NCBI RefSeq assembly: GCF_000233455.1
Contig: NZ_JH376420.1
Span: 396,176 to 460,175, forward strand
Direction: 5' to 3'
Source of the DNA: [Clostridium] citroniae WAL-17108
Lineage (GTDB): Bacteria > Bacillota > Clostridia > Lachnospirales > Lachnospiraceae
DNA length: 64,000 bases
Shown here piece by piece: positions 1 through 8,500 of the stretch. Numbering within the stretch: the first letter of the stretch is position 1; each line of letters begins with the position of its first letter. The translations under genes and the position numbers were made by a program. The notes beneath the pieces are model-generated. The model was not told the origin of the DNA. It saw only the letters and a program-made list of their open reading frames with translations, and ran no database searches.

Positions 1-2
1 AT

Positions 3-185
3 TTAGATGATAATAAAATTAAACTTATGATGAATCACATAAATAACGAAAAAAGAGACAGTCTTAATGGGCATAGCCCATATGAACTCTCTCTTTTACT
101 CTTGGACAATAAGCTTCACAAAGCAATCGGATTAAAGGCAATCGCACCTGATGACGTAATGCTTAGTCCAAACTTGTTAAAATAA
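3..185 (+). CDS. IS30-family transposase, C-terminal fragment (partial)
   Basis: The reading frame enters from the left edge and gives about 60 residues ending in a TAA at 183. The visible part contains RDSLNG, SPYELSLLLL and a PDDVMLSPNLLK end, which is the usual C-terminal tail of clostridial IS30-type DDE transposases, just after the catalytic core. The DDE residues lie outside the window, so it cannot be said whether the gene is intact. The following 240 bases contain repeated short motifs that look like element end sequence. IS30 elements move by copying out through a circular intermediate; that is family knowledge, not visible here. Confidence 0.75.
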   Translation, partial: LDDNKIKLMMNHINNEKRDSLNGHSPYELSLLLLDNKLHKAIGLKAIAPDDVMLSPNLLK

Positions 186-217
186 ATAGTTTAAGCACAG
201 GCAGATTTCACTGCACC

Positions 218-418
218 AGAATTTAGTCTTGCACAAAGGCATGTGGAATTTAGTCTCGCACACTATTTTCAGATGCCCCGTTAGCATGCAAAAAAACATC
301 AAAACTGGGTGCTTATAGGTTCATTATAAGGCAAATGTATAAATTTGTTAAGGTACAAAGTGGAAGTTAATTCCGCAAATTTACTAGAATAGTCTACAAC
401 TGGAATTTAGTTTTTCAT
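218..418. repeat. Three imperfect copies of a GAATTTAGT motif downstream of the transposase
   Basis: AGAATTTAGTCTTGCACA occurs at 218-235, GGAATTTAGTCTCGCACA at 245-262 and GGAATTTAGTTTTTCAT from 402. They lie in the non-coding tail after the IS30 transposase and probably contain or derive from the terminal repeat of that element. Which copy marks the true element end cannot be fixed without the left end. Apart from this and the promoter listed next, nothing else is visible between 186 and 663. Confidence 0.5.
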
Positions 419-517
419 TTAAGTAATGATAAAAAGTATGATCCTGCCGTCCCTGGCAGATAACCCGTCCAATCCCTAAAAACAAGATATTTCATGGAAT
501 TTATTTCTAATAATAGC

Positions 518-546
518 TTGACAACCATATAAGAAAGTTTTATAGT
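518..546 (+). promoter_or_regulatory. Sigma-A-type promoter of the PerR-like gene
   Basis: A perfect TTGACA at 518-523 is separated by 17 bases from TATAGT at 541-546. It faces the Fur-family gene and sits directly upstream of a palindromic PerR-type operator. Confidence 0.75.
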
Positions 547-550
547 GAAA

Positions 551-565
551 TTAGAATTATTCTAA
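551..565. promoter_or_regulatory. PerR/Fur-type operator
   Basis: TTAGAATTATTCTAA is a perfect 7-1-7 palindrome that closely resembles the known PerR box (TTATAATnATTATAA). It begins 5 bases after the -10 hexamer, where a bound repressor would block transcription, so the regulator downstream probably controls itself. Confidence 0.7.
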
Positions 566-663
566 TTTTAATTTTATCTTCTAGGAAGATGAAAATTGCA
601 AGGCAGAACTTGATGCAGTCTTCCTTAAAGATCTTCAATTATTAAAAAAACGAGGGATATAAC

Positions 664-1023
664 ATGACTCGCTATGGACAGAGTATATTGGAAATCGTTA
701 ATTGTACAGATGAACACATGACCGCGGAACAGATATTTTTTACACTGAAGAAGAAATTTCCCGCCGTGGTCATGGCAACCGTTTATAATAATCTGAACAG
801 TCTTTACCAGAAGGGAATGATCCGCAAGATCAGCGTGGAAGGCCAGCCGGACCGGTATGATAAAAACACCAGGCATGACCATTTAGTCTGCCGCCGCTGC
901 GGAAAACTGGCTGATCTAAACCTCTCAGATATGACTGCTGAACTGGAAAAGCAAGTGGGTTTCAAGATCGACATCTATGACCTGAAGATATACTATCTCT
1001 GCCCCGAATGCCGTAAAGCATAA
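664..1023 (+). CDS. perR: Fur-family peroxide-type repressor (PerR-like), short form
   Basis: A DNA-binding metalloregulator of 119 residues. The winged helix includes the family signature ATVYNNL near residue 40. Two CxxC pairs (C76/C79, C113/C116) form the structural zinc site. By hand alignment with Bacillus PerR, all five regulatory-metal ligands appear present: H18, D66, H71, H73 and D84. It is about 25 residues shorter than usual at the N-terminus and begins within what would be the first helix; an ATG with a weak GAGGG upstream supports this start. A promoter and a PerR-type palindrome immediately upstream suggest autorepression. Fur or Zur are alternatives, but the ligand set and the operator favour PerR. 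Confidence 0.8.
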   Translation: MTRYGQSILEIVNCTDEHMTAEQIFFTLKKKFPAVVMATVYNNLNSLYQKGMIRKISVEGQPDRYDKNTRHDHLVCRRCGKLADLNLSDMTAELEKQVGFKIDIYDLKIYYLCPECRKA

Positions 1024-1126
1024 CATTCTACTGCAGATGTATTTACTGTCCGGAAGAACCATTTATCAGATGCAAGCGTATGCGGGCGCGTAACCCCGTA
1101 AATATAAATACAAAGGAGAAAATATC

Positions 1127-1693
1127 ATGAGGAGTATTACAACATTGGATCTGCAGTACGCTCATAGGTTCTACGGTTTTAAGGGCGAGGCGCAGTATCT
1201 GCACGGACATACGGGTATTTTAACAATCGAGGTGGAGGATTCAGTGGAGCCTGGTGTTAACATGGTTTTCCCATGTAATGAAATTCAAAAAACAGCCTGG
1301 GCGCTGTTGAAGAATTTTGACCATGCCCTGATCTTAAGAGAAGACGACCCACTGCTACCCGCAATCCTTGGCGTGTATGAGGCACAGGGTATCCGCGATG
1401 GCGCTCCCAACAACCAGATGAAGGGACCGGCATTCAAGACAGAGCTTGCAACCGCATATCCGGAATGTCGGTTAGTGGTTACAAAAGAGACTATGACAGT
1501 TGAAGGAATGATCAAGATCGTCTATGATCTTCTGAAGGACAAGCTGAATATTGCAAAGATCACCTTTAGCAGCGGCGTCAATGCTGCGTCAGAGGAATTT
1601 AAACCCACCCTTAAGGTGGACCGCTGCCCGCTGTGCGGCATTGCCCTGAACGAGAACGGCGTATGTCCCAAGTGTGGATATAAGAAGAGCTGA
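1127..1693 (+). CDS. 6-pyruvoyl-tetrahydropterin synthase/QueD-family protein with C-terminal zinc ribbon
   Basis: QueD-type enzymes convert dihydroneopterin triphosphate to 6-carboxy-tetrahydropterin in queuosine synthesis. The zinc triad H13, H26 and H28 (AHRF ... LHGH) is visible. The family's catalytic cysteine, four residues before the HGH, is Ala22 here. Residues 167-184 carry two CxxC pairs (CPLC, CPKC), an added zinc ribbon not found in minimal QueD, and the 188 residues exceed the usual 120-140. AAAGGAG precedes the ATG. It follows the PerR-like gene by about 100 bases and ends in a strong terminator. No other queuosine gene is nearby, so its reaction is uncertain. Confidence 0.7.
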   Translation: MRSITTLDLQYAHRFYGFKGEAQYLHGHTGILTIEVEDSVEPGVNMVFPCNEIQKTAWALLKNFDHALILREDDPLLPAILGVYEAQGIRDGAPNNQMKGPAFKTELATAYPECRLVVTKETMTVEGMIKIVYDLLKDKLNIAKITFSSGVNAASEEFKPTLKVDRCPLCGIALNENGVCPKCGYKKS

Positions 1694-1708
1694 TATTGAT
1701 TCGATTGC

Positions 1709-1756
1709 AAATAAGACGGATGCCATACAGTTGTATGGTGTCCGTCTTATTTCGTT
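1709..1756 (+). terminator. Rho-independent terminator after the QueD-like gene
   Basis: A long hairpin with arms AAATAAGACGGATGCCATA and its near-perfect complement around a short TTG loop, followed by a T-rich stretch. The remaining bases to 2022 are AT-rich and hold no gene that I can support. Confidence 0.8.
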
Positions 1757-2022
1757 TCGTTCGATTGACTATTTACAGGATCAGCTTATTATCATGTTGT
1801 TGACAGCCTTACCCATTACTCTGTTTGATATAACTGAACAGATCTTTATTTACACTCACTTGCCATGGTGATATACTGAATCTGCAAGACTAATATATCA
1901 ATCGCCAGACCTCTCCGTCTCCTAAAGTACCACTATAGCTGCAATAAAACGGCCTGGGTAAAATACCTTCTTTATATCAAAACACAACCAGTGTTATATT
2001 TTAAGAATGAGGAGAAGATAAG

Positions 2023-2648
2023 TTGAAAACAAATTTCGTTGTACCTTTTATAATTGCTATTTTTATTTCTGGTTGTGCTGAAGCACAATCAGGAATCAGA
2101 GGACAAAATGTTAATGATTACACAGAAGAAAAATCGGTTGTGATAGAAACAAGTGATCAAGAATTAAATGTTAATTTACCAAATGGAGATGAGAGAGTGT
2201 TTATAGATTTATCTTATTTAGAAGGTGTATATAATATAAGTTACACAATGCGTTACACTGCACTTGATCTACATCCGGATGAAGAATTTACATGGTGGAA
2301 TTACTATACAGTTGATGAATTCTTATCATCAGAATACTACGATGACCGTTTTTCTGCTGAATTAGATAGGGAAAAAATGATATAATCATTTCTTTTGGAC
2401 GTAAGTTAAAATACCTTTATTATTATGAAAAAGATTATTTGTCAGATACTAGATGGCAATTAAAAGGGTATCGCGCCAGACCTGTTTTTGAGAGCGACTA
2501 TCTGCATAAAAGTGCTTATATATATTTAATTAACAAAACCCATTTAACAGATAGTGAGCTTGCAAGTGATGACATGAATACCTTTTTAGAAGGAAACATC
2601 CCTTTTGAGCTTCCACCCATAGAGGAGGAAATAAGAGAATCAGAATAA
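2023..2648 (+). pseudogene. Frameshifted lipoprotein of unknown function
   Basis: GAGGAG lies 8 bases before a TTG start. The N-terminus is a lipoprotein signal peptide with lipobox ISGC at residues 15-18. The first frame stops after 120 residues at 2385, but the -1 frame continues without a break through NDIIISFGRKLKYLYYYEKDY and on to a stop at 2648, giving about 207 residues in all. The switch lies in GGGAAAAAATG at 2369-2379 and is explained by one missing A. It does not form a standard slippery heptamer, so a mutation or an assembly error is likelier than programmed frameshifting. The gene is AT-rich compared with its surroundings, suggesting acquisition. I do not recognise the family. 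Confidence 0.6.
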
Positions 2649-2820
2649 TTTATATACAATCCTCGATTTATTATGAGTAGTTGGAATAAAAGTAATGGGG
2701 CTTAATTATTGGGAGTCTTCTAAACTAATCTAGAGGGAAATCAGAAATTATATAATAGGTCTCCCCTAGAAGTAATAAATATAATTAATGTTTCACCGTC
2801 AAGAAAGGACGAAATTAAAT

Positions 2821-3267
2821 ATGATTAAATGCAATAAGAAAATAGGTATTATTATCGGAATTGTAATCATTGCATTGCTGATGTTTATTCATCCTCTTTT
2901 ATTCAAGAAAAATTATATTGAGAAAATTGCAAAAATAGATCTTCCCAAATCAGCAAATCTGATAGATTCTAAGTTTTATGTAGACTTATATGGTGTTCAA
3001 TTAACGTATGCAAAGGTAGAGATAGATGACAATACATATAATTCAATGAATGTGTCTGTTGCATCATCTTTATTTGATTCTCTTCAAAATTATGTTGATA
3101 AGTCCAATTATAATTCACTAAATCTAAATAATGCAGATGAACTGAAATGTAGTGAGATAATGGATAGCAAATATTCACTAGTTGCAGGTGCTACAACAAG
3201 GGTAACATATTGTATTGCCGTAAAAGAGAATAATGAAAAATATTACATTTACATTTTATCATATTAA
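2821..3267 (+). CDS. Membrane-anchored protein of unknown function
   Basis: 148 residues. The ATG at 2821 is preceded by GAAAGGA with good spacing; an in-frame ATG at 2788 lacks a ribosome site. After a short basic stretch (KCNKK) comes one hydrophobic helix at about residues 7-26, then a polar extracytoplasmic domain rich in Asn, Asp and Ser with two cysteines. No family was recognised. Base composition is AT-rich like the broken lipoprotein upstream, so the two probably arrived together next to tRNA-Ala. Confidence 0.6.
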   Translation: MIKCNKKIGIIIGIVIIALLMFIHPLLFKKNYIEKIAKIDLPKSANLIDSKFYVDLYGVQLTYAKVEIDDNTYNSMNVSVASSLFDSLQNYVDKSNYNSLNLNNADELKCSEIMDSKYSLVAGATTRVTYCIAVKENNEKYYIYILSY

Positions 3268-3520
3268 TTATGCAGTTCAACACCCAGAAGTTTAAACCAA
3301 TCATTGAATGTGCATTAACAAAAAAGGTAGATTGACTTTTCTATCTCTTTCATTGTTTTCAAGCAGTTCTCATACTGTACACTCACTTTATCAAACGCCT
3401 GATTGTGCATATCCCAGACAAGCATTTTAAAATGGTCCGATACCATGGCATTTATACAAAGCACCATAAACAGGAAAGAATCTCCAAAAAATTGCCGATT
3501 TGCGAAGTTTTCTATAAAAC

Positions 3521-3546
3521 AAAAAAGCAGCCTTAAACGGCTGCTT
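3521..3546 (-). terminator. Terminator downstream of tRNA-Ala
   Basis: Arms AAGCAGCC/GGCTGCTT with a six-base loop, followed on the minus strand by TTTTTTGTTTT. It lies about 100 bases after the tRNA in its direction of transcription. Nothing else is supported between 3268 and 3645. Confidence 0.75.
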
Positions 3547-3645
3547 AAAATCAAAATAGTTACAGTTGGGTAGCTATGGGTAATTTTTCATCAAATACAG
3601 ATTGATGATATACAGAAGCCCCTCCTATTTACGTACTTTATTTAA

Positions 3646-3718
3646 TGGAGCATACGGGATTCGAACCCGTGACCTCCACACTGCCAGTGTGGCGCGCTCC
3701 CAGCTGCGCTAATGCCCC
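3646..3718 (-). tRNA. tRNA-Ala(GGC)
   Basis: A full 73-nt cloverleaf: 7-bp acceptor stem, GCGC D stem, 5-bp anticodon stem with loop CTGGCAG (anticodon GGC), ACGGG/CCCGT T stem with TTCGAAT loop, and discriminator A. The acceptor carries G3:T70, the identity element of alanine tRNAs. CCA is not encoded. Its 3' end faces the AT-rich islet at 2.0-3.6 kb, a common arrangement for integration sites, although I saw no duplicated 3' end. Confidence 0.95.
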
Positions 3719-3727
3719 GACCAGAAG

Positions 3728-3756
3728 AATATATCATAAATACACTCTAAAATCAA
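3728..3756 (-). promoter_or_regulatory. Promoter of tRNA-Ala
   Basis: On the minus strand TTGATT, 17 bases, TATATT, ending about 10 bases before the mature tRNA 5' end. Confidence 0.65.
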
Positions 3757-3804
3757 GTATTTTTTACTATTTATACCTTTTTTCTTTCATTTTCTTATTT
3801 TGCC

Positions 3805-4131
3805 TCATTTTGTCAGGTCGTAACTCTCACCGATCATCCGCTTAATGTCCTTGTCAGGCACCGTGCCGTCCAGCACCACCGTGTTCCAGTATTTCTTATT
3901 CAGATGATATCCCGGCCTCACTGCAGTAAATGCATTGCGCCAGAATTCGATCCACTCCGGGGCGCATTTCAGGTTAATGCATACCTCATCATTTCTGCGG
4001 TAGATCCAGGCAAACACCTTTTTATTCTTCCTGTGGCGTATCACCGCCCACTCGTGGTCACGGAACGGATAATCCTCATAAACGTCCTTGTACGTCAGGC
4101 AATATTGGATCAGATCCTGCTTTGTCTCCAT
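3805..4131 (-). CDS. MmcQ/YjbR-family protein
   Basis: A 108-residue protein of the YjbR fold, a small alpha/beta domain that resembles DNA-binding modules but whose role is unknown. Typical features are YPFRDHEWAVIRH near residue 22, VCINLKCAPEW in the middle and NKKYWNTV with DGTVPD near the end. The ATG at 4131 is chosen because GGAGGAGGAGG ends 6 bases upstream; the frame is open further upstream but has no ribosome site there. It lies between tRNA-Ala and the cyclopropane synthase, with no functional link apparent. Confidence 0.85.
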   Translation of the reverse strand: METKQDLIQYCLTYKDVYEDYPFRDHEWAVIRHRKNKKVFAWIYRRNDEVCINLKCAPEWIEFWRNAFTAVRPGYHLNKKYWNTVVLDGTVPDKDIKRMIGESYDLTK

Positions 4132-4260
4132 CCGTACCCTCCTCCTCCGTATATTCGTGTACTCCTGGAATCCCAGCTGCAAAGATAGGGGCCGAGGAGA
4201 CTCCGGGAGTACAACATTATTCATTCTTTTAAACTATATCTGCCGCTGTCCGCTGAAGCC

Positions 4261-5451
4261 CTAATACCACCTCACCATAGGCAGGCTGTTGTTCACGCCC
4301 TTACTCACCAGCACCTGATGCAGGTCGATCACCCCATTATGAAAGGTAGCCGCACAGGAGCACAGATACAGGTCCCACATGCGCACAAACTCCTCGTCAA
4401 ACATTTCCCTTATCTCATCCTGGTGTTCTTTAAAATTCTTCTCCCAGCACAGCAATGTCCTGTTATAGTGATTCCTCAGGTTTTCCACATCCAGGATGTG
4501 GAAATCATGCTCTGCCATCAGGGAAATAATCTCTCTCAGGCTGGGAATAACGCCTCCGGGAAATATATACTTTTTGATCCACGGATCACCTGCATGTTCC
4601 TTCTGGCTGCTGATAAAGTGAAGGAGAAAGACACCTCCCGGCTTCAGGACCTTATCCATACAGTCCAGAAATCTTCCGTAGTTTTCCCGCCCCACATGTT
4701 CCACCATGCCTACGCTGACTATACGGTCAAACTTCATGCCGCTTGAAGGAAGATCCCTGTAATCCATCAGCTTTACGGTTAACAGGTCTTCCAGCCCTTC
4801 CTCCTTAATGCGGTTTGTAAAACCTTCATACTGTTCCCTGCTCAGGGTAATACCGGTTCCATGGATGCCATATTCCTTGGCTGCACGGATCAAAAGAAAG
4901 CCCCACCCGCATCCCACGTCCAAAAGACTCATTCCTTTTTCCAGTGACAGCTTCTTCAAAATGTAATCAGTCTTGTTCACCTGTGCCTGGTACAATGTAT
5001 CTTTTTCCGTCTTGAAATAGGCGCAGGAATAATTCATGGTTTCGTCCAGCCACAGCCTGTAGAAATCATTTCCAATATCATAATGGGATGAAACCTCCGC
5101 CTGCTGGTTCTTCTTGGAATTGGAGGGATGGAGCAGCTTTTTCAGCCGTGTCTGGTTGACTGAAAATTTATCCATCTGTCCCAGAAAATGGTCCAGCGCC
5201 TCATACAGGTCGCCTTCCACCTCCAGCCTTCCTTTCATATAAGCCTCCCCCAGTGCCAGGGACGTACTGTCCGTCAATTCCTTTACCGGAATATTGTCCC
5301 GGATATTAACTGCAAATATAGGGTTTCCATGACCGATCCGGTCCTCGTGTCCTTCCCATTTCAATAAAAAGGGATAATCGGTAAAACGGTTTAGAAAATG
5401 AACCATGGCTCTCTCTTCTAACATACTGGTATGACACATCCTCTCTGTCAA
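4261..5451 (-). CDS. cfa: Cyclopropane-fatty-acyl-phospholipid synthase
   Basis: Transfers a methylene from S-adenosylmethionine to the double bond of unsaturated acyl chains in membrane phospholipids. The 396 residues match the family. An N-terminal lipid-binding domain (EAYMKGRLEVEGD near residue 70) is followed by SSHYDIGNDFYRLWLD, the SAM-binding LDVGCGWG near 178, and the active-site region with VSVGMVEHVGRENY and FISSQKE. A TTG at 5451 has a weak GGAAG upstream; ATGs at 5439 and 5424 are alternatives. It is separated from nifJ by a terminator and so is probably transcribed alone. Confidence 0.92.
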   Translation of the reverse strand: MTERMCHTSMLEERAMVHFLNRFTDYPFLLKWEGHEDRIGHGNPIFAVNIRDNIPVKELTDSTSLALGEAYMKGRLEVEGDLYEALDHFLGQMDKFSVNQTRLKKLLHPSNSKKNQQAEVSSHYDIGNDFYRLWLDETMNYSCAYFKTEKDTLYQAQVNKTDYILKKLSLEKGMSLLDVGCGWGFLLIRAAKEYGIHGTGITLSREQYEGFTNRIKEEGLEDLLTVKLMDYRDLPSSGMKFDRIVSVGMVEHVGRENYGRFLDCMDKVLKPGGVFLLHFISSQKEHAGDPWIKKYIFPGGVIPSLREIISLMAEHDFHILDVENLRNHYNRTLLCWEKNFKEHQDEIREMFDEEFVRMWDLYLCSCAATFHNGVIDLHQVLVSKGVNNSLPMVRWY

Positions 5452-5496
5452 TCTTTATTTCTTCCAGTATTATCCCCTTTTGGAAACAGAATATAC

Positions 5497-5530
5497 AAAA
5501 CCCCAGAGAGCAATATGCTCTCCGGGGCCC
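5497..5530 (-). terminator. Terminator of nifJ
   Basis: Hairpin with arms CCCCAGAGAGCA and TGCTCTCCGGGG around a short AT loop, with TTTTG following on the minus strand, 33 bases after the nifJ stop. Confidence 0.7.
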
Positions 5531-5562
5531 TGTTTTATAGAATTAACTATTCACTATCAGGA

Positions 5563-8500
5563 TTAGTCATTACCATATAATGTAACCAGCTTCTCTAAGT
5601 AAGCGTAACGCTCCTTAGCCTCTGCCTCGTTACGTGCGAACAGCTCAGCTGCTCTCTCAGGATTCTTCATGGTCAGGGACAGGTAACGAACCTCACCCTT
5701 CAGGAATTCCTGATAATTGTCCATCTTAGGTGGCTTGGAATCCAGGGAGAATTTCTTCTCAGCTGCTGGGTTGTAACGGAAGTTATTCCAGTAACCGCAC
5801 TCTACAGCCAGCTTCTCCTCTGTCTGAGCCTTGTCCATACCCTTCTTAATACCATGGTTGATACATGGAGCATAAGCAATGATCAGGGATGGTCCCGGAT
5901 AAGCCTCTGCCTCGGCAATTGCCTTAACAGTCTGAGCCATATCAGCGCCCATACAGATCTGTGCAACGTATACATAACCGTAGCTCATGGCAATACCAGC
6001 CAGATCCTTCTTCTTGGTGTCCTTACCGCCGGCAGCGAACTGTGCAACAGCACCTGTCTTGGTTGCCTTGGAGGACTGACCGCCTGTATTGGAGTAAACC
6101 TCAGTATCATAAACCATGATGTTGATGTCCTTACCGGATGCCAGCACGTGGTCTACACCGCCGAAGCCGATATCGTAAGCCCATCCGTCACCACCGAATA
6201 CCCACTGGGACTTCTTAGCCAGGAAATCTTTATTCTTTACAATGTCTTTGCAGGTTGGGCAGTCAATACCGTCCAGAGCTGCAACCAGCTTGTCAGAAGC
6301 AGAGCCGTTGAGAGCACCAATACCAAATGTATCCAGGTATTCCTTGCATGCAGCCTTAACTTCATCAGAAGCCTGCTCACTTGCCATTACTTCCTCAACC
6401 TTAGCCTTTAAGCCGTCTCTGATCGCGTTCTGAGCCAGTAACATACCGTAACCAAACTCAGCGTTATCCTCGAACAGGGAGTTGTCCCATGCAGGACCCT
6501 GGCCTCTGGAGTTAACAGTGTAAGGAGTAGATGGTGAGGAGTTGCCCCAGATAGAGGAGCATCCTGTTGCGTTGGCAATGTACATTCTGTCACCGAACAG
6601 CTGGGTGATCAGTTTTGCATAAGGAGTCTCGCCGCATCCTGCACAAGCACCTGAGAATTCAAGCAGAGGCTGCTTAAACTGGCTGCCCTTAACAGTGTTC
6701 TCTTTGAACTTGGCAAGAACTTCTTCCTTAACCGGCAGGGACTGACCAAAGTCAAATGCTGCTGCCTCACCCAGGTTCTCTTCCAGGCTCTTCATCTCCA
6801 GAGCCTTGTTGCCCTTCATACCAGGACACACATTAGCACAGGAACCGCAACCGGTACAGTCTAACGGAGAGATGGTCATGGCAAACTTGTAGCCTGGCAT
6901 ACCAGTCATATCCTTCATCTTCATATCTGCAGGAGCCTTAGCTGCTTCATCAGCAGTCATGGCAACCGGACGGATTACTGCATGAGGACATACATAGGAA
7001 CAGAAGTTACACTGGATACAGTTCTCAGGAACCCATGTAGGAACCTTAACTGCAATACCGCGCTTCTCATATGCAGAAGAACCGGATGGTGTGGAACCAT
7101 CTGAATAATCTACAAATGCGGATACAGGCAGGTTGTTGCCTTCCTGAGCGTTAACCTTGGACTGGATATTGTTAACGAAATCAACTACATCCTTTCTTCC
7201 ATGGCTTACAACTGCATAGTCAAGACCTTCGTCTTCACAATTCTTCCAGCTCTCCGGAACCTCTACCTTGTGAACGCCCTTAGCGCCTGCATCGATAGCT
7301 GCCCAGTTCTTCATAACCACATCTTCGCCCTTACGTCCGTAGGTTGCCTTTGCAGCAGCCTTCATCAGCTCGTTTGCCTTCTCTGCAGGAATGATACCTG
7401 TCAGTTCAAAGAATGCGGACTGAAGAATGGTGTTGATACGTGTTGGTCCCATGCCTGTCTCAATACCGATCTTAACACCATCGATGGTGTAGAAGTTGAT
7501 GTTGTGATCAGCAATGAACTTCTTAACCTGGCCTGGCAGATGCTTCTCAAGGCCTTCCTTATCCCATGGGCAGTTCAAAAGGAATGTACCGCCGTCAACC
7601 AGCTCCTGAACCATGTTGTACTTGCGTACATAGGCAGGATTGTGGCAGGCAACGAAGTCAGCCTTGCGGATCAGGTAGGTGGACTTAATAGGAGTATGTC
7701 CAAAACGCAGGTGGGACATGGTTACGCCGCCTGACTTCTTGGAGTCATAGTCAAAGTATGCCTGTGCATACATGTCTGTATTATCACCAATGATCTTGAT
7801 GGAGTTCTTGTTTGCACCTACGGTACCGTCAGCACCCAGACCCCAGAACTTACAGTTGGTGGTTCCTTCCGGAGTGGTTACAAGAGGTGCGCCCAGTTCC
7901 AGTGACAGATTGGTCACATCATCCACAATACCAACGGTAAATGGAGACTTGGTGGTGTTCTCATATACGGCAACGATCTGAGCAGGTGTGGTATCCTTGG
8001 AACCTAAGCCGTAACGGCCTGTAAGGATCTTAACCTGATCAAACTTAGTTCCCTTAAGAGCAGCAACAACATCCAGGTACAGAGGCTCGCCTAAAGCGCC
8101 TGGCTCTTTTGTTCTGTCTAATACGGAGATAACCTTAACGGTATCAGGGATTGCATCGATCAGTGCCTGTGCACAGAATGGCCTGTACAGACGAACCTTA
8201 ACAACGCCGACTTTCTGTCCCTGCTTAGCCATGTAATCAATGGTCTCTTCAATGGTATCATTAACAGAACCCATGGAGATGATCACACGCTCAGCATCCG
8301 GAGCGCCATAGTAGTTGAACAGCTTATAGTCTGTACCGATCTTAGCATTAACCTTGTCCATGTACTCCTGAACGATTGCAGGTAATGCATCATAATATGG
8401 GTTGCAGGCCTCTCTTGCCTGGAAGAAGATGTCGGGGTTCTGGGCAGATCCTCTCTGGCAGGGATGGTTTGGATTCAGGGCATTCTTACGGAACTCGTCA

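Noticed and set aside
1024-1126. Possible preQ1 riboswitch ahead of the QueD-like gene
   Set aside because: No preQ1 pseudoknot pattern could be found by eye in the 100-base gap.
2369-2380. Programmed -1 frameshift in the lipoprotein
   Set aside because: The A6 context does not match X XXY YYZ in the zero frame and no downstream stimulatory structure is obvious; mutation or sequence error is simpler.
3315-3554. 79-codon minus-strand frame between the AT-rich islet and tRNA-Ala
   Set aside because: Its start lies inside the tRNA terminator hairpin and it has no ribosome site; the C-terminal half looks somewhat protein-like, so a gene remnant remains possible.
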